Below, piece after piece: positions 39,078 through 47,314 of a stretch of 64,000 bases of DNA; the first letter of the stretch is position 1; every line of letters starts with the position of its first letter. The DNA lies in the NCBI GenBank assembly GCA_963766195.1, contig CAVXYY010000005.1, positions 868,001 to 932,000 of the forward strand, in the 5' to 3' direction. The notes beneath the pieces were generated by a model. It was given only the letters and a program-made list of their open reading frames with translations, was not told the origin of the DNA and did no database searches. A program made the position numbers and the translations under genes. The DNA is from JAHEFT01 sp963766195 (GTDB taxonomy: Bacteria > Pseudomonadota > Gammaproteobacteria > Xanthomonadales > SZUA-36).

Positions 39078-40046
39078 TCAGTCCAACATGTTCCTGTTTT
39101 GCCGGCGAATGATCCGGTCATGCCGCTCGATAAAAGCGCTGGCGGCATCGTAACCTTTCATCTTGAGCATGTAGTCCCGGACGGCAGCCTCGGCCATGAT
39201 CGCCAGGTTTCTGCCGGCCATGACCGGGAGTGTGATGGTCGGGATTTGCATTTCCAGAACGTTGGTTGAACTCGTATTGCCGCGCAACCGGTCATCGTTC
39301 CTTGGCTGGGCAGCCTGGTGCGGGATTTCCAGGTGAATAATCAACCTGAGAAACTTGTTCAATTTGATCGCCGCGTCTCCGAACATATTTCGGACATTGA
39401 GAATTCCGAGACCGCGAACTTCAAGGCAGTCCTGCAAGGCCTCGGGACAGGTGCCGTCAATAATCTCAGGAGATATGCGGGTGAATTCAGGCGCGTCATC
39501 GGCAATCAGGCGGTGACCGCGGTTCAACAACTCAAGGGCCAGTTCGCTCTTGCCGGAACCGGGGTCGCCGGTGATCAGCACGCCCAGTGTGAAGACCTCC
39601 ATGAATACCCCGTGGAGTGTGGTGCGTCGGGCGAGCGCGATTGAAATATAGTAATGAAGGTGATCGACCAGTTCATGGGCAGGTGCCCCTGAACGGATCA
39701 AGGCGGTATGGGTCCCGGCAGCCTGCGAAAGGAATGCTCCGGGTATTTCCAGCCCGTCTCCGACGACGATCGCCAATGGCTGGGCCTGCAGGATCCGGGA
39801 TACGGTTGCACGTTGCTCGGTTTCGTCCAGGGCTTCGAGGAATTGAATTTCTTCCAGGCCGAGAACCTCGACCCGGTTCGGATGAATAAGATTCAGGAAA
39901 CCCGCCATGGCCGGGCGGGTGCCCAGATCATCGGCGGAGATGGAAAAGCCGTCCCGGGCCCCTTCAATGTCAACCCACTGCAGTCTCAGCCTTTCTTTGA
40001 GCTGATCGAAAAGGGTGCGGGCTGTGATAGAGCGGGTCACGCCCAA
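39078..40046 (-). CDS. hprK: HPr kinase/phosphorylase
   Basis: The 322-residue protein has an N-terminal domain, then the P-loop kinase domain with Walker A GDPGSGKS (160-167), His145 in LHGVFMEV, and the HprK signature LEVRGLGILNVRNMFGDAAI. It phosphorylates and dephosphorylates HPr on Ser46. In proteobacteria it occurs with ptsN and rapZ in alpha, beta and xanthomonad-type lineages, and is absent from enteric bacteria. That makes it a useful taxonomic pointer here. Confidence 0.95.
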   Translation of the reverse strand: MGVTRSITARTLFDQLKERLRLQWVDIEGARDGFSISADDLGTRPAMAGFLNLIHPNRVEVLGLEEIQFLEALDETEQRATVSRILQAQPLAIVVGDGLEIPGAFLSQAAGTHTALIRSGAPAHELVDHLHYYISIALARRTTLHGVFMEVFTLGVLITGDPGSGKSELALELLNRGHRLIADDAPEFTRISPEIIDGTCPEALQDCLEVRGLGILNVRNMFGDAAIKLNKFLRLIIHLEIPHQAAQPRNDDRLRGNTSSTNVLEMQIPTITLPVMAGRNLAIMAEAAVRDYMLKMKGYDAASAFIERHDRIIRRQNRNMLD

Positions 40047-40073
40047 CAGTATTGCAGACCTTGACGAATCACT

Positions 40074-40529
40074 TCAATGCCTGGAACTCGAAAGCAGTTG
40101 CAGGAGTTTTCCGGAATTTTCCGCCGAGCGCAGTTTTTCCAGCAGTTCGGCATCACTGAAGAGTTCGGCCACCTGTGCCAGCAGCTTCAGGTGATCTTCC
40201 CCGCACGTTTCCGGAACGGCCAGGGCGAACAGCAGGTCGACGGGCTGACCGTCTACCGAGTCGAAAGCCAGTGGCTTTTTCAGGCGGATGAAGGAAACTT
40301 CAACGTGATCGGTGCCCTTGACCCGTCCGTGCGGAATGGCGACTCCTTTACCCAGGCCGGTACTGCCAAGCCGCTCTCTTGCGCACAGGCTCTCGAAAAT
40401 TTCTCTCTGGCTGAGGTTTTCACTATGGCGGGCCAAATCTTCGCTGATAAGTTCCAGCAGCCGCTTTTTGCTGCTGCTGTGAACATCGCAATGAATTTTT
40501 TCCGGGCTCAGCAGGTCGCTAATTAACAT
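40074..40529 (-). CDS. ptsN: EIIA-Ntr nitrogen-type PTS protein
   Basis: The 151-residue regulatory EIIA has the active His67 in GKGVAIPHGRVKGTDHV and a Leu-rich C-terminal region (HLKLLAQVAELFSDAELLE). It integrates PTS phosphorylation with K+ uptake, nitrogen and phosphate signals in other proteobacteria. It lies 31 bases after hpf, the usual rpoN-hpf-ptsN order. The dedicated Enzyme I-Ntr is not in the window; the local ptsI may serve it. Confidence 0.94.
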   Translation of the reverse strand: MLISDLLSPEKIHCDVHSSSKKRLLELISEDLARHSENLSQREIFESLCARERLGSTGLGKGVAIPHGRVKGTDHVEVSFIRLKKPLAFDSVDGQPVDLLFALAVPETCGEDHLKLLAQVAELFSDAELLEKLRSAENSGKLLQLLSSSRH

Positions 40530-40560
40530 GGTGTTGGATTTTGCCTTTTAAATTGGGTGG

Positions 40561-40887
40561 TTAACTGCCTGCCGCGGCCCGTTTTGCCGCATTGGCGTGG
40601 TTGCCGCGTACGCGGTCTTTGTAGCGTCTGACCTGCTTATCGAGCTTGTCGGACAGGCCATCAATCGCAGCATACATGTCGGTACTGGTGTCCTGGGCGA
40701 AAAGTGATTTACCAGCCGCGGAAACCGTTGCTTCGGCTTGCTGCTGCTGTGGTTTCTCTACCTTCAGAATGACATTAATGGCAATCACGTGGTCGAAGTG
40801 CCTGGAAATTCTTCCTAATTTTTCAGTAACATACGCTTTCAATGCTGGCGTAACTTCAATGTGATGTCCCGTGATGTTGATTTGCAT
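40561..40887 (-). CDS. hpf: HPF, ribosome hibernation promoting factor (short form)
   Basis: The protein has 108 residues from the ATG at 40887 (MQINITGHHIEVTPALKAYV), with GGAG about 10 bases before it. The in-frame ATG at 40923 would add 12 residues not typical of the family. It has a KYxTEKL-like helix and RYKDRVRGNH at the end, and no long C-terminal dimerisation domain, so it is the short form that works with RMF in gammaproteobacteria. It dims ribosomes in stationary phase. Confidence 0.92.
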   Translation of the reverse strand: MQINITGHHIEVTPALKAYVTEKLGRISRHFDHVIAINVILKVEKPQQQQAEATVSAAGKSLFAQDTSTDMYAAIDGLSDKLDKQVRRYKDRVRGNHANAAKRAAAGS

Positions 40888-41073
40888 GTCAGTCTCCATG
40901 TTTATCACTCGCACACCAAGCATCCATAAGCAGTAATTCTGCTATGGGTAAGTGGGCGCAAAAAGTGAGTTCGTTATTGCTGTCCCTTGGGGTTTTGATC
41001 ATTCGATTTTTTGGAACGCGAAGGATTACACAATCCATGAGTTAATCTTATACCCGAAATTAATGGTTGCCTA

Positions 41074-41124
41074 GGGGTCAGAGTCAAGTGCCTGAGTTAA
41101 ATTCCGGCACTTGACTCTGACCCC
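41074..41124. repeat. Long perfect palindrome downstream of rpoN
   Basis: GGGGTCAGAGTCAAGTGCC (41074-41092) is repeated exactly in inverse orientation at 41106-41124 around a 13-base loop. It starts five bases after the rpoN stop and lies within the 241-base rpoN-hpf gap. There is no adjacent T-run, so it is not a standard intrinsic terminator. The GGGGTCAGAGTCAA end resembles palindromic elements associated with Y1/REP-type transposases in many gammaproteobacterial genomes; this likeness is from memory. The rest of the gap shows nothing clear. Confidence 0.8.
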
Positions 41125-41128
41125 ATTC

Positions 41129-42577
41129 CTATTTTGAGCCGATGTTTGCCAGAGGACTGCGTCGATAAAGCCGTCTGCGTTCACTCGACGATCCGACCCC
41201 CAGGGATTCCCGATACTTGGCCACGGTTCGCCTGGCTACCACGACGCCTGCCTGGCGCAACAGATCAGCAAGATCCTGGTCGCTCAGCGGGTTCGTGGGA
41301 GGTTCTTTTGCCAGCAACGCCTGCAGTCTCGCCTTGACCGCGGTCGCGCTAATGGAGCCGCCGCGATCGGTCTGCACGTGGCTGGAGAAAAAATATTTCA
41401 GTTCGAACAATCCACGGGGCGTCAGCATGTATTTCCGGGTAGTTGCGCGCGATACGGTAGACTCGTGAACACCGATAGCCTCGGAAATTTCCTTCAGAAC
41501 CAGGGGTTTCATGGACATTTCTCCGTGTTCGAGGAAATCCTCCTGGATATCGACAATGCTCTGGGCAACCTTCAGCAGGGTCTGGTTTCTCATTTCCAGG
41601 CTGGACATGAGCCATCGCGCTTCCTGTAAACGGCCTTTCAGGTAATCAGCATCCGAACCGCCGGATTTACGCAAAAGGTCTATATAAAACTTGTTCAGCT
41701 TCAGACCCGGATCGTTTTCCGGATTGAGCGAAACGCGCCAGCTGTCGCCGGCCCGCGTGACATAAATGTCCGGCACCAGGTACTCGTCCCGACGGTTGTC
41801 ATAGCGGGCGCCTGGTCTCGGCTCGAGAGACTGGATCAGGTCCAATGCCCTGGCGAGAGCTTTTTCATCCGCCCCGGTACGTTTCCGGAGTTCGTCGAAA
41901 TCGTGCCGGGCGACCAGTTCGAGGTAGTCGCGTGAAATTCGCAGCGCAAGATCCCTGGCCTTGGTATCGGAGGGCAGAGCCGAAAGTTGCACTCGAATGC
42001 ACTCCGCTGCGTCCCGGGTCGCCACGCCAACAGGTTCGAGACGTTGTACGCGGTGCAAAACCGCCAGTATTTCATCTTCTTCGACCAGCAGTTCCGGTGC
42101 GAGGCTCGCCCTGACGTCTTCAAGGCTGTCGTGCAGGTAGCCGTCTTCGTCCAGGCCGTAAACAATCGCCCGCGCGATCGCCGCATCTACATCACTGAAA
42201 TGCGCCAGGTTGATTTGCCACAACAGGTGTTCGCGCAGGGAATCCGCGCTGGTATCGGCAATCTGGGATTCGCCGGAAAAACCCTCGTAGGAATTGGTCT
42301 CCAGCCATTGTTCGCCACCCAGGCTCTCGGTTTCCCAGTCCTGTTGTTCGCTCCAGTCTTCCGCTTCGCTTTCGGCCTGTTGCGGCTTTTCAAATTCTGT
42401 GTTTTCAACCCCGGTTTCGCCATCCGCCCGTTCGAGGATCGGGTTGGAGTCCAGCACTTCCTGTATGTATTCCCGCAGCTCAATCCGGTTAAGTTGCAGC
42501 AAGCGAATAGCCTGTTGCAGCTGTGGCGCGAGCGCCAGTTTTTGAGTGAGCCGGAGTTGGAGGGAATGATCAGCCAT
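41129..42577 (-). CDS. rpoN: RNA polymerase sigma-54 factor
   Basis: The 482-residue protein has the Gln/Leu-rich region I (LRLTQKLALAPQLQQAIRLL), an acidic region II (about 55-110), the core-binding region, the helix-turn-helix and the RpoN box ARRTVAKYRE near the C-terminus. It directs transcription from -24/-12 promoters with an NtrC-type activator. In this window it is the sigma factor for the pilA promoter at 868-883, and PilR is the likely activator. It follows lptB by six bases in the conserved lpt-rpoN order. Confidence 0.97.
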   Translation of the reverse strand: MADHSLQLRLTQKLALAPQLQQAIRLLQLNRIELREYIQEVLDSNPILERADGETGVENTEFEKPQQAESEAEDWSEQQDWETESLGGEQWLETNSYEGFSGESQIADTSADSLREHLLWQINLAHFSDVDAAIARAIVYGLDEDGYLHDSLEDVRASLAPELLVEEDEILAVLHRVQRLEPVGVATRDAAECIRVQLSALPSDTKARDLALRISRDYLELVARHDFDELRKRTGADEKALARALDLIQSLEPRPGARYDNRRDEYLVPDIYVTRAGDSWRVSLNPENDPGLKLNKFYIDLLRKSGGSDADYLKGRLQEARWLMSSLEMRNQTLLKVAQSIVDIQEDFLEHGEMSMKPLVLKEISEAIGVHESTVSRATTRKYMLTPRGLFELKYFFSSHVQTDRGGSISATAVKARLQALLAKEPPTNPLSDQDLADLLRQAGVVVARRTVAKYRESLGVGSSSERRRLYRRSPLANIGSK

Positions 42578-42583
42578 CAGGGA

Positions 42584-43303
42584 TCAGAGGCTGAAGTCTT
42601 TGCCGAGATAGACTTTGCGTACTTCATCGTTCGCGATGATGGTTGCCGGATCGCCTTCGGCCAGTACCTGGCCGTCGTTCAGGATGTAGGCATGATCACA
42701 AATCCCGAGCGTCTCCCGCACATTGTGGTCGGTGATCAGCACGCCGATTCCGAGGTCGGTGAGGTGCGAGACAATCTTCTGGATTTCAATGACCGAGATC
42801 GGATCCACTCCGGCGAACGGCTCATCGAGCAGAATGAAGCGGGGGCCGGCGGCCAGGGCCCTGGCGATTTCCGCCCGCCTGCGCTCGCCGCCGGAAAGGC
42901 TGATCCCTTTCTGGTCGGCAAGATGCGCAATTCCGAGGTCTTCCAGCAACTTCTGCTGTTCTTCTTTTCGTTGGGAGAGGTTCAGGCCCTTGCGTATTTC
43001 AAGAATGGCCATGATGTTATCCGCCACAGAAAGCTTGCGGAAAATCGATGCATCCTGGGGCAAATATCCTACGCCCAGCCCGGACCTTACATTGACAGGC
43101 TGGTGCGTGACGTCAACCTCGTCAACCAGAATCTGGCCGCCACCGACCGGAACCAGCCCGACGATCATGTAAAAACACGTGGTTTTTCCGGCTCCGTTTG
43201 GCCCCAGGAGTCCAACGACTTCGCCCGGCTCAACCTGTATGGTCACGCCTTTGACCACCTGCCGTTTTCCAAATGACTTGCTGATATCGATGGCTTTCAG
43301 CAT
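42584..43303 (-). CDS. lptB: LptB, lipopolysaccharide export ABC ATPase
   Basis: The protein has 239 residues from the ATG at 43303 (MLKAIDISKSFGKRQVVKGV). Walker A is GPNGAGKTT, the Q loop is YLPQDASIFRKLSV, the ABC signature is LSGGERRRAEIARAL, and Walker B is FILLDEPFAGVDPISV with H-loop ITDHNVRETL. With LptFG it powers LPS extraction from the inner membrane. It lies four bases after lptA. Confidence 0.96.
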   Translation of the reverse strand: MLKAIDISKSFGKRQVVKGVTIQVEPGEVVGLLGPNGAGKTTCFYMIVGLVPVGGGQILVDEVDVTHQPVNVRSGLGVGYLPQDASIFRKLSVADNIMAILEIRKGLNLSQRKEEQQKLLEDLGIAHLADQKGISLSGGERRRAEIARALAAGPRFILLDEPFAGVDPISVIEIQKIVSHLTDLGIGVLITDHNVRETLGICDHAYILNDGQVLAEGDPATIIANDEVRKVYLGKDFSL

Positions 43304-43307
43304 GTGC

Positions 43308-43880
43308 TCAGCCTGTTTCCCCGGTTTCGGTGGCGGGATCCGGTTCATTCTTTTCCGGTTTGTCAGGGTCAGGCACGTTTCCCGGCACGACTTCAGGGTC
43401 CAGCTGAATCCGGATGCGCCCGTTGCCGTCGCCCCCGCTACCCTTGAAGTGCTGGGTATTCATATCGTACTCGAGTACTTCGCCGCTGATGTGGTACTGG
43501 GGGTGGACCACGTCGGCAGAGCCCGTCAGTGTCACGATTCCAGTCGCGACCACGTAGTCGATTTTCAGGGCCTCGGCGGAGACCAGGCCTTCACCCTCAA
43601 TTTCCTGCTGCAAGCGAACAGGTGTGCCGTTCAGTTCAAACCGCCTCACCCGGCCGTCGACTTTCTCCACTTGTGCAATGTCCGACTTTATCAACAGTGA
43701 CCCCTGGCGAATCTCCACGTTACCCTTGAGTGTCGCCAGGCCGTCGCCCAGCGTTCCGTCGGTCGAGTCGGCATTGACCTCCAGCGGCTGTTGCCGGTCG
43801 GTTTGAAGGGCTGGCAGCGCGGAAGGCAAAACGAGCAGGATAAAGCCTGTCAATGACAGGAACATTTCACGGAGTTTCAT
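43308..43880 (-). CDS. lptA: LptA, periplasmic LPS transport protein
   Basis: The 190-residue protein has a cleavable signal (MKLREMFLSLTGFILLVLPS to ALPALQ). The OstA/LptA fold is recognisable from QPLEVNADSTDGTLGDGLAT, LKGNVEIRQGSLLIKSDIAQ and the later YHISGEVLEYD. It forms the periplasmic bridge from LptC to LptD. The C-terminus is an acidic, Pro-rich tail. It overlaps lptC by 14 bases. Confidence 0.94.
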   Translation of the reverse strand: MKLREMFLSLTGFILLVLPSALPALQTDRQQPLEVNADSTDGTLGDGLATLKGNVEIRQGSLLIKSDIAQVEKVDGRVRRFELNGTPVRLQQEIEGEGLVSAEALKIDYVVATGIVTLTGSADVVHPQYHISGEVLEYDMNTQHFKGSGGDGNGRIRIQLDPEVVPGNVPDPDKPEKNEPDPATETGETG

Positions 43881-44430
43881 AATATGCCCGTACATCCTTC
43901 GTTAATTCAAACCTGCCGGCAATCATGTCCAGCTTGAAGCCGGTGGCATCCAGCCTGTCGTTGAAATGCGTGATTTTAACGTCCGAATCACTGCTTGCAG
44001 TTCTTGGCGTAACATTCAACATGACGTCCATTGTCGAAATTTCCACCGTTTCCCCGGTAGATGGGTTTTCTCTTTCCAGGTAAACGTCGCCTATCAGTGA
44101 GACGTGTTCCTGGTCGGCGGTGATGATTGCAGACTCAGCGGTAATGTACCACTGTTCATCTTCCTGCTGAATTCGAATTTCAGGACTTTCAATCGTGCCC
44201 ACTCCGCTGCGGGCGTTGCTGCGCAGCACGGGGGCCTCGAATTCAAAGTTGACGGCGCCTTCAGCGTCGAGCAGCCGGCCGGAAAAATCATACAACGCAT
44301 AGTTCAGGCGAGTGTCGAGTTTACGGATGGGGCGATCTTCGACTTCACCGGACTGCCTGGAAATCATCCAGGAAGCAGCAGCCAGCAGAGCCAGCAGCAT
44401 AATTCCTCGCCGGGTTCTTGTCTGGATCAC
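43867..44430 (-). CDS. lptC: LptC, inner-membrane LPS transport protein
   Basis: The 187-residue protein has one N-terminal membrane anchor (GIMLLALLAAASWMIS) and a periplasmic beta-jellyroll domain with ALYDFSGRLLDAEGAVNF, a typical LptC opening. It accepts LPS from LptBFG and hands it to LptA. It overlaps both kdsC (four bases) and lptA. The sequence is diverged, but position and topology make the call firm. Confidence 0.92.
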   Translation of the reverse strand: MIQTRTRRGIMLLALLAAASWMISRQSGEVEDRPIRKLDTRLNYALYDFSGRLLDAEGAVNFEFEAPVLRSNARSGVGTIESPEIRIQQEDEQWYITAESAIITADQEHVSLIGDVYLERENPSTGETVEISTMDVMLNVTPRTASSDSDVKITHFNDRLDATGFKLDMIAGRFELTKDVRAYYETP

Positions 44431-44981
44431 TGGCTGAGAATGCCGTTCAGCACCTGCTGGTCCAGGCCCCGGGCCGCAAGAATAAGGTCGCAGATTTCAC
44501 GCACTGCACCGTTTCCACCCGGGCGCGAGGTTACCCAGTGGACCCGGTTTTTAACCACGGAATCGGCATCAGGCACGGAAACCGACAGTCCGACCCTTTC
44601 CAGCACCGGTAAATCGATCCAGTCATCCCCGGCGTAACAGGTGTTTTGTTCTTCCATACCCGTATCAGAAAGCAATTCGTTGAAGGCGTTCAATTTATCG
44701 ATGCGTCCCTGGTAGACGTGTTTGACGCCCAGTTGAGCAGCCCGGTGTGTGACGATCTCCGACTGCCGGCCGGTAATGAAGGCCAGCACAATACCGCAAC
44801 TCTGCAACGCCCTCATCCCGAGGCCGTCGCGGGTACAGAAGGCCTTCATTTCGTTTCCCTGGTTGTCGAAATACAGGCGCCCATCGGTCAGCACACCATC
44901 CACATCCAGCACCAGCATCCCGATCCGTCTGGCTTTTTCAATCAGCAGGCTATCGAATGCGGACAGGTCTATGACAGACAT
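44427..44981 (-). CDS. kdsC: KdsC, Kdo-8-phosphate phosphatase
   Basis: The 184-residue HAD-superfamily phosphatase of the C0 type acts in Kdo synthesis for LPS inner core. Motif I is LDVDGVLTDGRLYFD (nucleophile Asp26, acid Asp28). The next motifs are RDGLGMRALQ, FITGRQSEIV and CYAGDDWIDLPVL. It is coupled to kdsD, ending one base before the next unit, and overlaps lptC. Confidence 0.95.
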   Translation of the reverse strand: MSVIDLSAFDSLLIEKARRIGMLVLDVDGVLTDGRLYFDNQGNEMKAFCTRDGLGMRALQSCGIVLAFITGRQSEIVTHRAAQLGVKHVYQGRIDKLNAFNELLSDTGMEEQNTCYAGDDWIDLPVLERVGLSVSVPDADSVVKNRVHWVTSRPGGNGAVREICDLILAARGLDQQVLNGILSQ

Positions 44982-45953
44982 TTACACGACCCCCGCTTTC
45001 AACAGGTCCTGGAAATTAAGCGCGCCCACCAGGTCCCCGTTTTCAGAGAGGACGAGTAAGCCCTGGATGGCATGCGCCTGCATTTTCTGCATGGCCTCCA
45101 TGGCGAGCGCATCGGGGGTGATACTCTGGCCGCCAACGGTCATGACTTCCCTGACCGGTGTCGTGTGCGGGTCAAGCCCCGCATCCAATGTCCGGCGCAG
45201 GTCGCCGTCGGTATAGACGCCAGCCACTTTGCGCCCGGTACCCAGCACGGCGGTCATGCCAAGCCGCTTGGCGGTCATTTCCACGATAGCCTGGCTGATC
45301 GAGGCGTCCAGGCCGACACAGGGAATTTCATCCCCGGTGTGCATGATGTCCTTGATGTGGATGAGCAGTCGCCTGCCGAGCTGCCCCGCCGGGTGAGATA
45401 CGGCAAAATCTTCCCTGGTGAATCCGCGTGTTTCCAACAGTGAAATCGCCAGTGCATCGCCCATCACCAGGGCGGCCGTGGTGCTCGAGGTGGGCGCCAG
45501 GCCCAGTGGGCATGCTTCCTTGGCCACGCTTACGTCGAGGTGAACGTCAGCGTGTCGGGCCAGCGTGGAAGCCGGGTTTCCGGTCATAGCAACGATGACC
45601 ACGCCAATCCGCTTCAACAAAGGCAGGATTGCATTTATCTCTTCGGTTTCACCCGAGTTTGACAGGGCCAACACCACATCCACGGACTTGATCATTCCCA
45701 GGTCGCCGTGGCTTGCTTCCGCCGGGTGGACAAAAAAGGCCGGAGTTCCCGTGCTGGCCAGGGTTGCCGCGATCTTGCCGCCGATGTGGCCTGATTTCCC
45801 CATGCCGATAACGACTACGCGGCCCCGGCATTTCAGCAGGTGGTCGCAGGCCGCCAGGAATTTATCGTCAATCCGTTCCAACAGGCCGGTCACGGCGATT
45901 GCCTGGGTTTCGATAACGGCTTTGGCCAGGACCTTGATGGCGTCTTTGTTCAT
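44982..45953 (-). CDS. kdsD: KdsD, D-arabinose-5-phosphate isomerase
   Basis: The 323-residue protein has an N-terminal SIS domain (VVIGMGKSGHIGGKIAATLA, FFVHPAEASHGDLGMI, ALSNSGETEEIN) and two C-terminal CBS domains (IMHTGDEIPCVGLDASI and VMTVGGQSITPDALAMEA). It converts ribulose-5-phosphate to arabinose-5-phosphate, the first committed precursor of Kdo. It lies between the antiporter gene and kdsC, as in E. coli. Confidence 0.96.
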   Translation of the reverse strand: MNKDAIKVLAKAVIETQAIAVTGLLERIDDKFLAACDHLLKCRGRVVVIGMGKSGHIGGKIAATLASTGTPAFFVHPAEASHGDLGMIKSVDVVLALSNSGETEEINAILPLLKRIGVVIVAMTGNPASTLARHADVHLDVSVAKEACPLGLAPTSSTTAALVMGDALAISLLETRGFTREDFAVSHPAGQLGRRLLIHIKDIMHTGDEIPCVGLDASISQAIVEMTAKRLGMTAVLGTGRKVAGVYTDGDLRRTLDAGLDPHTTPVREVMTVGGQSITPDALAMEAMQKMQAHAIQGLLVLSENGDLVGALNFQDLLKAGVV

Positions 45954-45993
45954 ATGCCTAGTTTACCTGTCAGGGAAAAGCAAAACAGCAGGT

Positions 45994-46983
45994 TCAACCA
46001 ACGGTTTCCTCTACCAAGCGGGTAGCGGTTATCCACACAAGGACCTGGTAGGCGAAGAACAGCGAAAGCAGGAGGAACCCCGATCTTCTGCTTATCCGGC
46101 CGGGCCCCTGGATGCCATACGCCATGAAAAACAGCAGAACCGAGAACAGGAACATCACGGGAAAGTCCTGTTTCAGCATCAGTAATTCAACGTCGACCGG
46201 CTTTGTGATCGCGGCGATTCCCAGTACACCCAGTATGTTGAACATGTTGGAGCCGATTACGTTGCCAATCGCCAGGTCATCTTCCTCGCGCAGGGCGCTG
46301 GTCAGCGAGGCAGCGAGTTCGGGCAGGCTGGTTCCGAAAGCAATGATGGTCAGGCCGATGACGGTCTCGGAAACATGCAGGCTGCGGGCAATAAAGATCG
46401 CACCTTCGACCAGGAACTGGGAACTTATGGGCAGGACCACCAGGCCGACAGCCAACCAAATGACCGCAACGCGGGTGGGCATGTTGTCCGGGATTTCCGC
46501 AGCGAACTCTTTCGCCAGGGGATCCTCTGATCCCCGTCTCAAGCCGAATCTGATCATCCAGACGACCAGTGCGACCAGGCCGGTTAACAGCAAAATACCT
46601 TCGGTGCGATCGTAAATAAGATCCGATGCCATGATCAGCGCCGAAATCATGATCAGCATCAGGAGTGGGTACTCGCGCTTGAGCGTTTCCGATTCTACCC
46701 GCAGGGGGTAAACTACTGCCGTCAGGCCCAGGATCAGTCCGATATTCGCGATGTTCGAGCCGATTGCGTTTCCGACCGCAAGCCCCGGGTTGCCGCGATA
46801 GGCTGCGACAGCGGACACGACGAGTTCGGGTGCGGAGGTGCCGAATGCGACGATGGTCAGGCCGATGATCATCGGGGACACGCCCAGATTCCTCGCAAGC
46901 GCCGAGGCTCCGGCAACCAGGCGGTCCGCACCCCAGACCAAAAGGATGAAACCTCCCGCCAGTTGCGCGATCGAAATCAGCAT
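45994..46983 (-). CDS. yrbG: Calcium/sodium antiporter, YrbG type
   Basis: The protein has 329 residues from the ATG at 46983. It has about ten membrane segments in two inverted halves, each with the alpha-repeat: GLTIVAFGTSAPELVVSAVA with GNAIGSNIANIGLILGL, and GLTIIAFGTSLPELAASLTS with GNVIGSNMFNILGVLGI. These carry the ion-binding Glu and Asn residues of the NCX/CaCA family. It is divergent from ibaG across about 100 bases. Upstream in-frame sequence has no membrane or family signal. Confidence 0.93.
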   Translation of the reverse strand: MLISIAQLAGGFILLVWGADRLVAGASALARNLGVSPMIIGLTIVAFGTSAPELVVSAVAAYRGNPGLAVGNAIGSNIANIGLILGLTAVVYPLRVESETLKREYPLLMLIMISALIMASDLIYDRTEGILLLTGLVALVVWMIRFGLRRGSEDPLAKEFAAEIPDNMPTRVAVIWLAVGLVVLPISSQFLVEGAIFIARSLHVSETVIGLTIIAFGTSLPELAASLTSALREEDDLAIGNVIGSNMFNILGVLGIAAITKPVDVELLMLKQDFPVMFLFSVLLFFMAYGIQGPGRISRRSGFLLLSLFFAYQVLVWITATRLVEETVG

Positions 46984-47082
46984 ATTGTGCAAATCGCTTT
47001 CAGAATCGGTTCTGCTTCCATTATGATGTCGGGCTTCCGGAAGGGCACCAACGAAAATATCAGGAGACGAGGAAGCTAGTCT

Positions 47083-47313
47083 ATGGATACAACCCGTATA
47101 GAGCAAATGATTCGCGCAGGACTGCAGGATGCAACCGTGTCCGTGACAGGAGACGATGGCGTGCATTTCGAGGCGCGTGTCGTGAGCCCGTCCTTTTCCG
47201 GGAAGTCCACCCTGCAACGCCACCGTCTCGTCTACGCGACCCTGGGGTCGTTCATGGGTAATGAAATTCATGCACTGGGCTTGCAGACGTTAGCGCCCGA
47301 AGAGACCGGTTGA
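47083..47313 (+). CDS. ibaG: IbaG, BolA-family protein
   Basis: The 76-residue protein has the BolA fold with FEARVVSPSFSGKSTLQRHR, then VYATLGSFMGNEIHALGLQT, which matches IbaG (YrbA). These proteins bind iron-sulphur clusters together with monothiol glutaredoxins. AGGAGA lies upstream of the ATG. The gene is followed one base later by murA, as in E. coli. Confidence 0.94.
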   Translation: MDTTRIEQMIRAGLQDATVSVTGDDGVHFEARVVSPSFSGKSTLQRHRLVYATLGSFMGNEIHALGLQTLAPEETG

Positions 47314-47314
47314 T

